In this document: one piece after another, positions 34,758 through 43,545 of the stretch
How positions within the stretch are numbered: position 1 is the first letter of the stretch
Layout: every line of letters begins with the position of its first letter
NCBI GenBank assembly: GCA_021818335.1
Contig: JAKAEJ010000005.1
Location: 1 to 56,706, forward strand
Direction: 5' to 3'
Source: Pseudomonadota bacterium
GTDB taxonomy: Bacteria; Pseudomonadota; Gammaproteobacteria; Xanthomonadales; Rhodanobacteraceae
Length of the DNA stretch: 56,706 bases
The notes under the pieces: generated by a model
What the model was told of the DNA's origin: nothing
The model's input: the letters and a program-made list of their open reading frames with translations, nothing else
The model's database searches: none
Translations under genes and position numbers: made by a program

Positions 34758-35684
34758 CTACAGCGCGATCAGCACGGCGAGCACCAGCAGGATCAGGGCG
34801 TATTTCACCGCGCGGAACGTGCGGGGACGCGCCCGCTTCCAACGGCCCAGTTGCGCATTGAAGCGATTGAGCCGCGCGTAGAGGCGATTGATCGCGCCGA
34901 CGGGTTCGCCGGGGACATTTTCCGTTGCCGTCGCCTGCCCCATGAATCGACTGACCGCGCGATTGATCGCGCGCATCAGCGGCGTGCGCAGGGGGCGCTC
35001 GACGTCGCAGAACAAAATCACGCGCGTGTGCTCCGTGCGATTCTCGGCCCAGTGCACGTAGGTTTCGTCGAACATGAAGTCCTCGCCGTCGCGCCACACC
35101 AGCTCGTCGCCATCGACCAGGATCCGGCACTCGCTCGAGTTGGGCGTGACCAGCCCGAGGTGGTAGCGCAGCGAGCCGGCGAAGGGATCGCGATGGCGAT
35201 TGAGGTGTCCGCCAGGCGGCAGCAGCGCGAACATGGCGGCCTTCACCGAGGGGACCGCGTTGACCAGTTGCACGGTCCGCGGGCACTGGGCTTGCGCGGA
35301 CGGGAGGGCGTTGCCGTACCACTTCAGGTAATAACGCTTCCAGCCCTGGCGAAAGAACGAATCGAAGCTGGCGTCCTTGCGGCCCTCGGATTGGCGAATC
35401 GCGCCGGCCTGCGCCAGCGCCAGCGCCTCGTCCCGGATGGACTGCCAATGCGCGCGCAGCGCATCCAATTCGGGAAACCGGGAGCGGTCGACGATGGGTC
35501 GCGACGGAACCTTGCTGAACGCGTACATCAACAGGTTGTAGGGCGCAAAAAGCGCCGAATGGTCGACCAGCTGGCGGTCGAAGCGCAGGCGTTCCCGGCC
35601 TCGCAGATGGACGGCCAGAACCGCGCCCACGTACGCGTAGACGACGAGGAATTTGACGGCAAAGGGATCGATGGGCATCGGCAT
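34758..35684 (-). CDS. LpxO-like aspartyl/asparaginyl beta-hydroxylase
   Basis: A 308-residue Fe(II)/2-oxoglutarate dioxygenase with an N-terminal membrane helix (FLVVYAYVGAVLAVHLRG) and a C-terminal one (AVKYALILLVLAVLIAL). Iron ligands are seen in H160-LNRHRD166 (PPGGHLNRHRDPFAGSLRYH) and H211 (ETYVHWAENRTEHTRVILFC, with the 2-OG arginine R221). This layout matches LpxO, which 2-hydroxylates a lipid A acyl chain at the inner membrane. An ATG two codons downstream (35678) is equally possible. Substrate is inferred; some family members act on other lipids. Confidence 0.82.
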   Translation of the reverse strand: MPMPIDPFAVKFLVVYAYVGAVLAVHLRGRERLRFDRQLVDHSALFAPYNLLMYAFSKVPSRPIVDRSRFPELDALRAHWQSIRDEALALAQAGAIRQSEGRKDASFDSFFRQGWKRYYLKWYGNALPSAQAQCPRTVQLVNAVPSVKAAMFALLPPGGHLNRHRDPFAGSLRYHLGLVTPNSSECRILVDGDELVWRDGEDFMFDETYVHWAENRTEHTRVILFCDVERPLRTPLMRAINRAVSRFMGQATATENVPGEPVGAINRLYARLNRFNAQLGRWKRARPRTFRAVKYALILLVLAVLIAL

Positions 35685-35748
35685 CAGGCAGGCCGGGCTG
35701 TCCCGGCGCGGCGGCCGGCGCGGATTGCACCGGTGGGAGGTGGCGCAG

Positions 35749-36438
35749 TCATGGGGAGCGCGGGACGGGGGCCATGCCCGCCATGCGCGTCGAACAGGGA
35801 ACGGTGGCAGGCAGGTTGTCCGGAGGCGCGGCGCCGCCGGAGATGATGAAAGCCATGGCCTGGTCGACCGTCCAGTCGGTCGGCGTGACGCAATCGAGCG
35901 GCACGATCTCGAGGTAGCCGCCCGTTGGATTGGGTGTCGTCGGCACGAAGACCGCCACCATTTCACGTCCCGTATCCTGTTCGCGCAGCGTGCTCGTGAC
36001 GAAGCCGATTGCCCGCATGCCCGGCTGCGGGAACTCGACGAGGACCACGCGCTGGGTGCCGCTGGGCTTTTTCTGCATCATGGCGGTGAGCTTCTTGGTA
36101 CCGTCGTAGATCGTGCGCACCATCGGGATGCGCTCCATCACCGCATCAAAACGGTTGAGCAGTTGCCGGCCCACCACGCGGTTGGCCAGCCAGCCAATGA
36201 CGTACAGCAAAAGCAGCGTAGCGACCAGCGCCAACACGTTGTTGATCCATCCCTGCTCCAGGGAGACGGCCAGATCCGGTGCCACGCCATGAAGTGCCCC
36301 GAGCCCGCCCTCGACCAGCGGCGCCCCGATCCCGGCCAGCAAACGCACCACGAAGCCGAATACCGCCAATGTCACCCAAAGCGGGATGATGGTCAGCAGG
36401 CCGGTGATCAGATAGCGCTGGAAATGAAGTGGTCGCAT
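35749..36438 (-). CDS. DUF502 family membrane protein
   Basis: A 229-residue protein with two hydrophobic segments (RYLITGLLTIIPLWVTLAVF and WINNVLALVATLLLLYVIGW), then the DUF502 signature: RIPMVRTIYDGTKKLTAMMQ, RVVLVEFPQPGMRAIGFVTS and VAVFVPTTPNPTGGYLEIVP. The family is widespread and of unknown function. It is the second gene downstream of a periplasmic thioredoxin on the same strand. Confidence 0.93.
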   Translation of the reverse strand: MRPLHFQRYLITGLLTIIPLWVTLAVFGFVVRLLAGIGAPLVEGGLGALHGVAPDLAVSLEQGWINNVLALVATLLLLYVIGWLANRVVGRQLLNRFDAVMERIPMVRTIYDGTKKLTAMMQKKPSGTQRVVLVEFPQPGMRAIGFVTSTLREQDTGREMVAVFVPTTPNPTGGYLEIVPLDCVTPTDWTVDQAMAFIISGGAAPPDNLPATVPCSTRMAGMAPVPRSP

Positions 36439-36484
36439 GCGGAAGGAGGCGTGGCCGGCCTCTGCATTCTAGGAGCGGGATGCG

Positions 36485-36967
36485 TCAGCCACTGGATTTC
36501 AGGCCAGCTACGCGCTGTTCGAAGAACGCGTAGATGCCGGCGTCGCTCATGGTCCGGGCGTTGGCCAGTTCGCCTGCGCGGGTCGCGTAAACCAGCTTGC
36601 CTTGTGGGGACAGGATGACCGCCGCGGGTATCCCCTTCCTAATGGGATCCCCATATCGGGCGGCGACGTCGAGGTTGTGATCGAAGTTACCCACGTCGAC
36701 CTTGACGACATTGAAGTGGCGGTGCACCAAGGTCGCGTTCTTGCCGGTCGATAGCGCCTTGGCCAACGCGCGACAATCCGGGCACCAGTTGGCCCCAAAG
36801 AAGATGAGCACGGGCCTGTGGTCCTGCCGCGCCTCGGTGAAGGCAGCCTGGATTTCCGCCGACGCGTTGGCATCGGGGTTGTAGGGCCTTTCGAGCGCAG
36901 CCGCGGCGTTGGCTTCCATGCCCGTAGCTGCAGCGAGCACCAGCACCAGCAGGGCCAGGCGTTTCAT
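36485..36967 (-). CDS. periplasmic thioredoxin family protein
   Basis: A 160-residue exported thioredoxin. Signal peptide MKRLALLVLVLAAATGMEAN (end near AAA-24), then AEIQAAFTEARQDHRPVLIF and the active site C62-PD-C65 in FGANWCPDCRALAKAL, with KGIPAAVILSPQG as the cis-proline strand. The CPDC site is like that of cytochrome c maturation or peroxide-linked thioredoxins. ATG 36967 is preferred over an in-frame start 36 bases upstream because it begins the signal peptide. Confidence 0.9.
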   Translation of the reverse strand: MKRLALLVLVLAAATGMEANAAAALERPYNPDANASAEIQAAFTEARQDHRPVLIFFGANWCPDCRALAKALSTGKNATLVHRHFNVVKVDVGNFDHNLDVAARYGDPIRKGIPAAVILSPQGKLVYATRAGELANARTMSDAGIYAFFEQRVAGLKSSG

Positions 36968-37033
36968 CGTGCGGTACTCCGGATAGGGCGGACGAGTCTG
37001 CATGCTAGCGCAGCCGACAGGGCCGTGCGCCCT

Positions 37034-38113
37034 CTAGCGAGGCGCCGGCAGGGCGAGCACGGTCACTTCTTCCCGGTCGTGGTAAAGCTGGCGGGCACGC
37101 AACTGGATGCCCGGTACCGCGGCGCGCAGGATGCCAAGGCAAATCTCGACCTCTTCGCGTCGCTTCTTCATGGGCAATTTCAGGTTGAACAGCCCTCGCG
37201 CACAGTGTCTACCCACGAGCCAGCGGGCCATCAACTGGGCAACGCGGCGCGGCTGTTCGACCATGTCGCACACCAGCCAGTCCACCGGCTTCGGCGGCAG
37301 GTAGCGGAACCCGTCGTCGCGCCGGTGTTCGACCAGGCCGGAATCCAGCAACGCCGCCTGCATTGGCCCGTTGTCCACCGCCGTGACCCGGATCGACCGC
37401 CGCACGAGCTGCCAAGTCCAGCCCCCCGGTGAGGCCCCGAGGTCGACCGCGCGCTGCCCAGGGGCCAGCCACCGGCGGCGTTCGGACTCGTCCAGCAGCA
37501 CCAGCAGCGCCTCCTCGAGTTTGAGCGTGGAGCGACTGGGTGCCGAAGCAGGGAAACGAAGGCGCGGGATGCCCCCCGGCCAGGCCGAGGCGCTACCTGG
37601 CATCGCGCTGCAGAGCAACGCGCCCGCGTCAGGCGTTAGCAGGATATGCAGCGTGCGGGCTTCGCCTGCGCGGAGAACGCCCGCCTCATGGAACGACCGC
37701 TGCAAGGGCAACGACAACGCCCGAGCCAATGGCGACAAAGTGCGGGCATCGGCGCTGTCGGCATGTTCAACGCGCAGGCTGCCGCCGTGGATCTGCAGCA
37801 ACTGAAAGGCTTCCCGCAGCGCACCGACGCGGTCGTGGCTCGGCAGCCCGTCGATGCGCGCGTGCAGGTCCCAGGCGGTCCGGGCGAAGACCAGTCGGCT
37901 CCATGCGCACGCCGCTTGCAATGCGCCAAGGTCTTCAGCCGCGTAAAGCTCGAATGCCGCAACGCCGGTGTCGGCCACGGCGCGGGCATAGCCCCCGCAC
38001 CGTGCTTCGCCGGCGAGCGCGCTCATTTCGCCGGCGGCTTCCTTTTCGAATCCAGCTCGGCACAGGACTGCGCGTCCCGTGGCAGGGGTTAGACGGGGCC
38101 GCGGGGTGTCCAT
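37034..38113 (-). CDS. rlmM: 23S rRNA 2'-O-ribose C2498 methyltransferase
   Basis: A 359-residue enzyme methylating C2498 of 23S rRNA. The N-terminal THUMP-like part (AVLCRAGFEKEAAGEMSALA) is followed by the RrmJ-like catalytic fold: LAPGQRAVDLGASPGGWTWQ, IRVTAVDNGPMQAALL, PVDWLVCDMVEQPRRVAQLM and the catalytic-lysine strand RGLFNLKLPMKKR. ATG 38113 begins family similarity. It follows the nucleoside deaminase gene by 7 bases. Confidence 0.95.
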   Translation of the reverse strand: MDTPRPRLTPATGRAVLCRAGFEKEAAGEMSALAGEARCGGYARAVADTGVAAFELYAAEDLGALQAACAWSRLVFARTAWDLHARIDGLPSHDRVGALREAFQLLQIHGGSLRVEHADSADARTLSPLARALSLPLQRSFHEAGVLRAGEARTLHILLTPDAGALLCSAMPGSASAWPGGIPRLRFPASAPSRSTLKLEEALLVLLDESERRRWLAPGQRAVDLGASPGGWTWQLVRRSIRVTAVDNGPMQAALLDSGLVEHRRDDGFRYLPPKPVDWLVCDMVEQPRRVAQLMARWLVGRHCARGLFNLKLPMKKRREEVEICLGILRAAVPGIQLRARQLYHDREEVTVLALPAPR

Positions 38114-38120
38114 CGGCCGG

Positions 38121-38681
38121 TCAGTAAGTCGCACCGCCGCGCGCTGCATAGTCGGCGAGGACCGCACAAGCAGCCTCCCGCTGGAGATCCCTCCGGACCT
38201 CGATGCCGCGGCGTTCAAGCTCTCCGGTCCAATCGGCCGGCAGCGGGCCCTCGTCGAATGCCGTCAGGCGCATCACGTCTTCAGCCCGCGCACCGATGAG
38301 CATTTCGTCGATCCCGGCCCACATGGCCGCGCCATAGCATTGGCAGCATGGCTGCGCGCTTGTCGCGAGGACGACGCGCAGTCCATCCGCATTGAGGCGA
38401 TAGCGCGACAATCTGGATTGTGCCGTCATGAACGCCATCATTTCGGCGTGGGCCACGGAGCAGGTCATGGCCTCGACGCGGTTGACACCGGCGCCCAGCA
38501 GCCGTCCGTCGCCGGTCAGAATCGCGGCGCCAAAGGGGCCGCCACTGCCGTGCTCGACATTCAACCGGGCCAGCTCGATCGCCAAACCCATGCGTGCCTC
38601 GTCATCGGCATACCGGCGCTGTTCCAGTCCCATCTGGAGCAGCCACGGGGGAAGCGCGAGATGGACCTGGCCGTAAAGCAT
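38121..38681 (-). CDS. nucleoside/guanine deaminase family protein
   Basis: A 186-residue zinc deaminase. Zinc and catalytic residues are H78-A-E80 (SVAHAEMMAF) and P111-C112-CQ-C115 (SAQPCCQCYGAAMWAG), with GGPFGAAILTGDGRLLGAGV upstream. The GGPFGA and AMWAGIDE-like context recall guanine or small nucleobase deaminases more than tRNA adenosine deaminase TadA. Substrate not certain. It is probably cotranscribed with rlmM, 7 bases away. Confidence 0.85.
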   Translation of the reverse strand: MLYGQVHLALPPWLLQMGLEQRRYADDEARMGLAIELARLNVEHGSGGPFGAAILTGDGRLLGAGVNRVEAMTCSVAHAEMMAFMTAQSRLSRYRLNADGLRVVLATSAQPCCQCYGAAMWAGIDEMLIGARAEDVMRLTAFDEGPLPADWTGELERRGIEVRRDLQREAACAVLADYAARGGATY

Positions 38682-38788
38682 TCAGGCGCATCCGGGAAGG
38701 GTTGGCGGACGGGATTGCCACGCCGTGATGGCGCTGCCGCGGGGTGGCGCGTCGATCGTCACGCCGGCATGCGCGCGCAAGCCGCAAG

Positions 38789-40522
38789 TCACGTGCGCGC
38801 CGACCACGTGTCGCGCAACGTGGTGATGCGGTTGAAGACCGTTCGCTGCGGCGAATGGTCGTGGCGGTCGGCCACGAAGTAGCCCAGGCGTTCGAACTGG
38901 ATGCGGGCCTCAGGCGGCAACGTCGCGGCTTCGGGCTCGACCCAACCTTGCACCACGCGCAGCGATTCCGGATTGAGGTAGTCCCGATACGTCTTGCCGC
39001 TGCTTTCCTCGTCAGGATCTGGAACGTCGAAGAGGCGGTCGTAGAGGCGAATTTCGGCAGCGCGGGCGTGTTCGGTGCTGACCCAGTGAATCGTGCCCTT
39101 GACCTTGCGGTCTGCCCCGGCCATGCCCGGCCGCGAGTCGGGATCGAGCGTGCATCGCACCCCCGAGACGCGGCCGTCTGCATCCTTGATTACTTCGTCG
39201 CAACGGACGATGCCCACGCCGCGCAAGCGGACTTCGCCGCCCGGGACGAGCCGGTGGAAGCCCTTGGCGGGGACTTCCATGAAGTCGTCGCGTTCGATCC
39301 ACAAGCGGGGTCCGAACGGCACGTCGCGACTGCCGAAGGATGCGTCCTTGGGATGGTTGGGCAAATGCAGGGATTCGGTGTGTCCGTCGGGTAGGTTGTC
39401 GATCGTCAGAAGGATGGGGTCGATGACTGCGAATCGGCGGGCGGCCGCGAGTTCCAAGTCCTCGCGCACGCACCCCTCGAGGACGCCGAGGTCAATCACG
39501 CTGTTCTGCTTGCTGATGCCGATCCGCTCCCAGAACAGACGAATGGCCGCGGGTGTGTAGCCTCGCCGGCGCAAGCCGCTGATCGTCGGCATGCGCGGGT
39601 CTTCCCAGCCCAAGACGAGCTTTTCGTTCACCAGCGCGAGCAACTTGCGTTTGCTCATCACCGTGTAGCTGATGTTGCCTCGCGCGAACTCGATCTGCTG
39701 GGGCGTGCTTGGCTGCAGCCAGAGGCCGTTTGCGCGCAGGGGCTCGGTCAGCGACGGGTCGCTCGGCAGGTCCAGCTGGCGCAGGAACCAGTCATAGAGC
39801 GGGCGATGGTCCTCGAACTCGAGCGTGCACAGGGAGTGCGTGATGCCCTCCACCGCGTCGGAGACGCAATGGGCGTAGTCGTACATCGGGTAGATGCACC
39901 ACGCGTCGCCGGTGTTCTGGTGCCTCACCTTGCGGATCCGGTAGATGGCCGGATCACGCAGGTTGATGTTGCCGGCTGCCATGTCGATTCGGGCCCGCAG
40001 CGTTCGCGTGCTATCCGCGAACTCCCCGGCTCGCATGCGGCGGAAGAGGTCGAGGTTCTCCTCGATGCCGCGGTCGCGGAACGGTGAATTCCGCCCAGGC
40101 TCGGTCAGCGTGCCCCGGTATTCACGCATCTGCTCGGCATCGAGGTCATCCACGTAGGCGAGTCCCATGCGGATGAGCTTCTCGGCACCCCGGTAAAACA
40201 CCTCGAAGTAGTCGGAGGCGTGGCGGAGGGCGCCCCAGGAGAAGCCGAGCCAGCGCACGTCGTCCTGGATGGCTTGCACGAACTCTGGATCTTCCTTGGC
40301 TGGGTTGGTGTCGTCGAAGCGCAGGTGGCAAGTGCCGCCGTTTTCAGCCGCGATGCCGAAATTCAGGCAAATGCTCTTCGCATGGCCCAGGTGCAGGTAG
40401 CCGTTGGGTTCAGGCGGAAAGCGGGTCACCACCCGCCCGCCGTGTCTGCCCGCCTGGCGGTCGGCGGCGACGATCTGGCGGATGAAGTGCTGGGGAGGGT
40501 TCACGGTTGCATCGTTGGCCAT
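38789..40522 (-). CDS. glnS: glutaminyl-tRNA synthetase
   Basis: A 577-residue class I synthetase charging tRNA-Gln directly, so the cell does not depend only on GatCAB. Signatures: TRFPPEPNGYLHLGHAKSIC (HIGH motif as HLGH), HLRFDDTNPAKEDPEFVQAI, YPMYDYAHCVSDAVEGITHS, the KMSKS equivalent VMSKRKL, and the C-terminal beta-barrels ending ETVFNRI-like RTVFNRITTLRDTW. ATG 40522 starts the usual MANDATVNPPQHFIRQIV. It diverges from the DUF2007 gene. Confidence 0.98.
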   Translation of the reverse strand: MANDATVNPPQHFIRQIVAADRQAGRHGGRVVTRFPPEPNGYLHLGHAKSICLNFGIAAENGGTCHLRFDDTNPAKEDPEFVQAIQDDVRWLGFSWGALRHASDYFEVFYRGAEKLIRMGLAYVDDLDAEQMREYRGTLTEPGRNSPFRDRGIEENLDLFRRMRAGEFADSTRTLRARIDMAAGNINLRDPAIYRIRKVRHQNTGDAWCIYPMYDYAHCVSDAVEGITHSLCTLEFEDHRPLYDWFLRQLDLPSDPSLTEPLRANGLWLQPSTPQQIEFARGNISYTVMSKRKLLALVNEKLVLGWEDPRMPTISGLRRRGYTPAAIRLFWERIGISKQNSVIDLGVLEGCVREDLELAAARRFAVIDPILLTIDNLPDGHTESLHLPNHPKDASFGSRDVPFGPRLWIERDDFMEVPAKGFHRLVPGGEVRLRGVGIVRCDEVIKDADGRVSGVRCTLDPDSRPGMAGADRKVKGTIHWVSTEHARAAEIRLYDRLFDVPDPDEESSGKTYRDYLNPESLRVVQGWVEPEAATLPPEARIQFERLGYFVADRHDHSPQRTVFNRITTLRDTWSART

Positions 40523-40616
40523 GACGGGTGGGAGGGACGACAAAGAGGCCCAGTTTAGCCTGCTGCAAGTCGCACGCGATGGGCGTACGCTGAAGCCGTC
40601 CCGAGGAGGATCCGGC

Positions 40617-40901
40617 ATGCAGACCGCCTACAACGCCGAGTCGATCGTCGATGCCCAGATTGCCAAGGACGCATTGGAGCACGCGGGCATCCCCGCGTTC
40701 ATCACCGGTGCCGCGCTGATGGGTGGGATCGGTCGGTTGCCTGTGCAGGGGATCATCCGGGTACTTGTGCCCGACGTGGCGATCGATTCCGCCCTGAAGG
40801 TTTTGTCCGAGGTCTTTCCGGACCGCGCTTCGGCGCGCGCCCGGACCCCCGGTGGCGAACCGGCGTGGGTGGTGCGCAAGGGTCACGCGAAGCCGGCGTG
40901 A
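40617..40901 (+). CDS. DUF2007 small signal-transducing-type protein
   Basis: A 94-residue protein opening MQTAYNAESIVDAQIAKDAL and continuing EHAGIPAFITGAALMGGIGR and RVLVPDVAIDSALKVLSE, the DUF2007 pattern of PII-like small proteins. A strong GGAGG lies 7-12 bases before ATG 40617. It ends in a short Arg/Pro tail. Function unknown. Confidence 0.88.
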   Translation: MQTAYNAESIVDAQIAKDALEHAGIPAFITGAALMGGIGRLPVQGIIRVLVPDVAIDSALKVLSEVFPDRASARARTPGGEPAWVVRKGHAKPA

Positions 40902-40965
40902 CGCGACGGGGCGTGCAGCCCCACTGCGTGTCTGAAGCTGCGCGCAATGGCCGCGGCCGGATGGG

Positions 40966-40994
40966 TTGCGCCGACGGTGGCTCCCGCCTAGCAT
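40966..40994 (+). promoter_or_regulatory. candidate nadA promoter
   Basis: TTGCGC (40966-40971) and TAGCAT (40989-40994) are 17 bases apart, a modest sigma-70 promoter. Transcription would start near 41001, leaving a leader of about 24 bases. Confidence 0.4.
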
Positions 40995-41007
40995 GGCGGA
41001 ACCATAA

Positions 41008-41024
41008 ATACTCGTATTGAGAAT
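41008..41024. promoter_or_regulatory. imperfect dyad abutting the nadA start codon
   Basis: ATACTC (41008-41013), a 5-base centre and GAGAAT (41019-41024) form a dyad with one mismatch, ending at the base before the ATG. A repressor here would block both the start of transcription and the ribosome site. NAD synthesis genes are often controlled by NrtR or NadQ through dyads of this size; the regulator is not shown. Confidence 0.4.
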
Positions 41025-41999
41025 ATGTCAGTTGCCGCCCATCGACGCGAAGCAGCCCTGGCCGTCGCCGTTCCAGCCGTGGAGCGGCTTGCCGCCCAGG
41101 CATTGCTCGAGGAAATCGGCGAGCTGAAGCGCGCCCGGAACGCCGTCGTCCTCGCGCACAATTACCAGGCACCGCTGATCTACCACGGCGTGGCCGACTT
41201 CACGGGCGACTCGCTGGCGCTGGCGCAGCAGGCTGCGCGCAGCGAGGCGGACGTGATCGTCATGGCGGGCGTCGTTTTCATGGCGGAGACGGCCAAGCTC
41301 CTCAATCCGGGGCGGACGGTCCTGCAGCCGTCGATGGCGGCGGGCTGTTCGCTTGCGGAGTCCGTGGGCGCCGCGGACGTCCGGGCCTTGCGCGCTCGGC
41401 ATCCGGGCGTTCCGGTGGTCAGTTACGTCAATACCAGCGCCGAGGTCAAAGCCGAGAGCGACATCTGCTGCACCTCGGCCAATGCGCTGAGGGTCGTCGA
41501 ATCGCTCGGCGTGCCGCGCGTGATTTTCCTGCCCGATCGCTATCTCGGCCACCACATCCAGCAGCAGACCGGCGTCGAGCTCGTGCTGTGGGAGGGTGCT
41601 TGCGAGGTGCACCAGCGATTCAGCGGCCCGCAACTTCGAGGCATGCGCCGCGAGTTGCCGGATCTGCACATCGTTGCCCATCCGGAATGCCCCCCGGACG
41701 TGCTGGCCGAAGCGGATTTCGTGGGATCCACCCAGGGAATGGTGGACTATCTGGCCAGCCGGCATCCCGGGCATGTCGCGTTGATCACCGAGTGCTCGAT
41801 GAGCGACAACGTCGCCGCCGAATTTCCCGACATCCGCTTCACGCGCCCATGCAACCTGTGCCCGCACATGCGCCGCATCACGCTGGAAGGCATCCGCGAT
41901 GCCTTGCGCGACGGACGCCATGAAATCGTGCTGTCCGAGTCCGTCGTGGTCCCGGCCCGGCGGGCCCTCGAGCGGATGCTGGCCGTGGGCCGCGCCTGA
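41025..41999 (+). CDS. nadA: quinolinate synthase A
   Basis: A 324-residue [4Fe-4S] enzyme condensing iminoaspartate with dihydroxyacetone phosphate to quinolinate in de novo NAD synthesis. Motifs: NAVVLAHNYQAPLIYHGVAD, GDSLALAQQAA, MAAGCSLAESV, VSYVNTSAEVKAESDICCTS, IFLPDRYLGHHI, VLWEGACEVHQRF, VAHPECPPDV, GSTQGM and the C-terminal PCNLCPHMRRITLEGI. Three cysteines (ICCTS region, PEC, NLC) supply the cluster. nadB follows after 3 bases. Confidence 0.97.
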   Translation: MSVAAHRREAALAVAVPAVERLAAQALLEEIGELKRARNAVVLAHNYQAPLIYHGVADFTGDSLALAQQAARSEADVIVMAGVVFMAETAKLLNPGRTVLQPSMAAGCSLAESVGAADVRALRARHPGVPVVSYVNTSAEVKAESDICCTSANALRVVESLGVPRVIFLPDRYLGHHIQQQTGVELVLWEGACEVHQRFSGPQLRGMRRELPDLHIVAHPECPPDVLAEADFVGSTQGMVDYLASRHPGHVALITECSMSDNVAAEFPDIRFTRPCNLCPHMRRITLEGIRDALRDGRHEIVLSESVVVPARRALERMLAVGRA

Positions 42000-42002
42000 G
42001 CC

Positions 42003-43490
42003 ATGGCGGGATCGATGGCCCCGACGGCCGAATGCGACGTGCTGGTGATCGGCGGAGGCGTCGCCGGGCTGTCGGTCGCATTGACAGCGGCGCCACGGAC
42101 CGTTTGCGTGCTTGACGCGGCCGCCCGTCCCGGCGGTGCAAGTGCGTGGGCCCAGGGGGGCGTTGCCGCGGCCCTGGGGGCCGCCGACGATCCAGCCCAG
42201 CATGCTGCCGACACCGTGGTTGCCGGCAACTTCCACAATGACCGCGAGGCCGTGGGTCGAATGACTGCAGGCGCGGCAGCGGCGGTGGCTTGGCTGGAGG
42301 AAACCGGCGTGGCATTTGATCGCGGTCCGCAAGGCGAATTACTACTGGGCCGCGAGGCGGCCCATGGGCATGCGCGGATCGTCCATGCGCGGGGTGATTC
42401 CACCGGTGCCGTGATCATGGGCGCGCTCGCGCGCGCCGCAGCCCAGGCACCCCACGTCCAGATCCTGGCCCGGCGTCGCGCCGTTGCACTGGCCCAGGAT
42501 GCGCAGGGACGCATCGTGGGAGCCTGGTCCTGGAACGGCGAGGCATTGGAACTCTGGCGGGCGAGGGCGGTGGTACTGGCCACGGGAGGCTACGCCGCGT
42601 TGTACGCGCGCACCACCAACCCGGTCACCAGCGACGGCCGCGGCGCGGCGATCGCGCTGGCCGCCGGCGCGCAGTTGGGCGACCTGGAATTCGTGCAGTT
42701 CCATCCCACCGCGCTGGCCGCGACGGGATTCGTGGAATCGTTGCCCCTCCTGACGGAAGCCCTTCGCGGCGCAGGCGCGATGCTCCGGGATGACCAGGGC
42801 GAACCGTTCATGGCCGGTATGCACCCTCGGGCGGAACTCGCCCCGCGGGATGTCGTGGCGCGCGCCGTGGCGGCCCGCCAACTCGGTGGGCATGCGGTCT
42901 ATCTTGATGCCCGAACGGCCGTGGGCAGCGCCTTCCCGGAGCGGTTTCCGACGGTATTCCAGGCCTGCATGCGTGCCCGCATCGACCCTCGGGTCAGTCT
43001 CGTCCCGGTGTCGCCCGCGGCCCACTACTGCATGGGCGGAGTCCGGGTCGACGCCGCCGCGCGCACGACGCTGGACGGATTGTTCGCCGTGGGCGAAGTC
43101 GCCTGCACGGGCGTGCACGGCGCCAATCGGCTCGCCAGCAATTCCCTGCTCGAGGGCCTTGTCTTCGGCCGTGCGCTCGGCACGGCACTCATCGAGGACT
43201 TGCCCGTCGCCGGTGGTGCTCCCGCACCCTGCCCGCGGGTGTACCGGCCGCTGGATGCGGGCACCCGCCGCAAGTTGGGCGATCGACTCTGGAACCACGC
43301 CGGTTTGCTGCGAGACGGGGCGGGTCTGGCGCACGTTGCGGCCGACCTCGCGCAGTGGCTCGAGGAATGGCCGGTCGATTCCAGTGGCCGCGACCACTTG
43401 GCCCTCGTCGAAGCCATCGTGTCGGCCATGCGAGCGAGGTCCGATAGCCTTGGCGCCCATTGGCGGACGGACTGTCCGCACGCAGCGTGA
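42003..43490 (+). CDS. nadB: L-aspartate oxidase
   Basis: A 495-residue FAD enzyme oxidising L-aspartate to iminoaspartate, the substrate of NadA. FAD binding is at VLVIGGGVAGLSVALTA; then GGASAWAQGGVAAALGAADD, GHARIVHARGDSTGAVIMGA, LATGGYAALYARTTNP, the active-site FVQFHPTALA, HYCMGGVRVD and GEVACTGVHGANRLASNSLL. The start at ATG 42003 is 3 bases after nadA; ATG 42015 is a possible alternative. nadC is absent here. Confidence 0.97.
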   Translation: MAGSMAPTAECDVLVIGGGVAGLSVALTAAPRTVCVLDAAARPGGASAWAQGGVAAALGAADDPAQHAADTVVAGNFHNDREAVGRMTAGAAAAVAWLEETGVAFDRGPQGELLLGREAAHGHARIVHARGDSTGAVIMGALARAAAQAPHVQILARRRAVALAQDAQGRIVGAWSWNGEALELWRARAVVLATGGYAALYARTTNPVTSDGRGAAIALAAGAQLGDLEFVQFHPTALAATGFVESLPLLTEALRGAGAMLRDDQGEPFMAGMHPRAELAPRDVVARAVAARQLGGHAVYLDARTAVGSAFPERFPTVFQACMRARIDPRVSLVPVSPAAHYCMGGVRVDAAARTTLDGLFAVGEVACTGVHGANRLASNSLLEGLVFGRALGTALIEDLPVAGGAPAPCPRVYRPLDAGTRRKLGDRLWNHAGLLRDGAGLAHVAADLAQWLEEWPVDSSGRDHLALVEAIVSAMRARSDSLGAHWRTDCPHAA

Positions 43491-43545
43491 TCCGGGATGG
43501 CGGCAATCGCGCTAATCTTGCAGGAATCATTCGCGCGAGGTCGTC

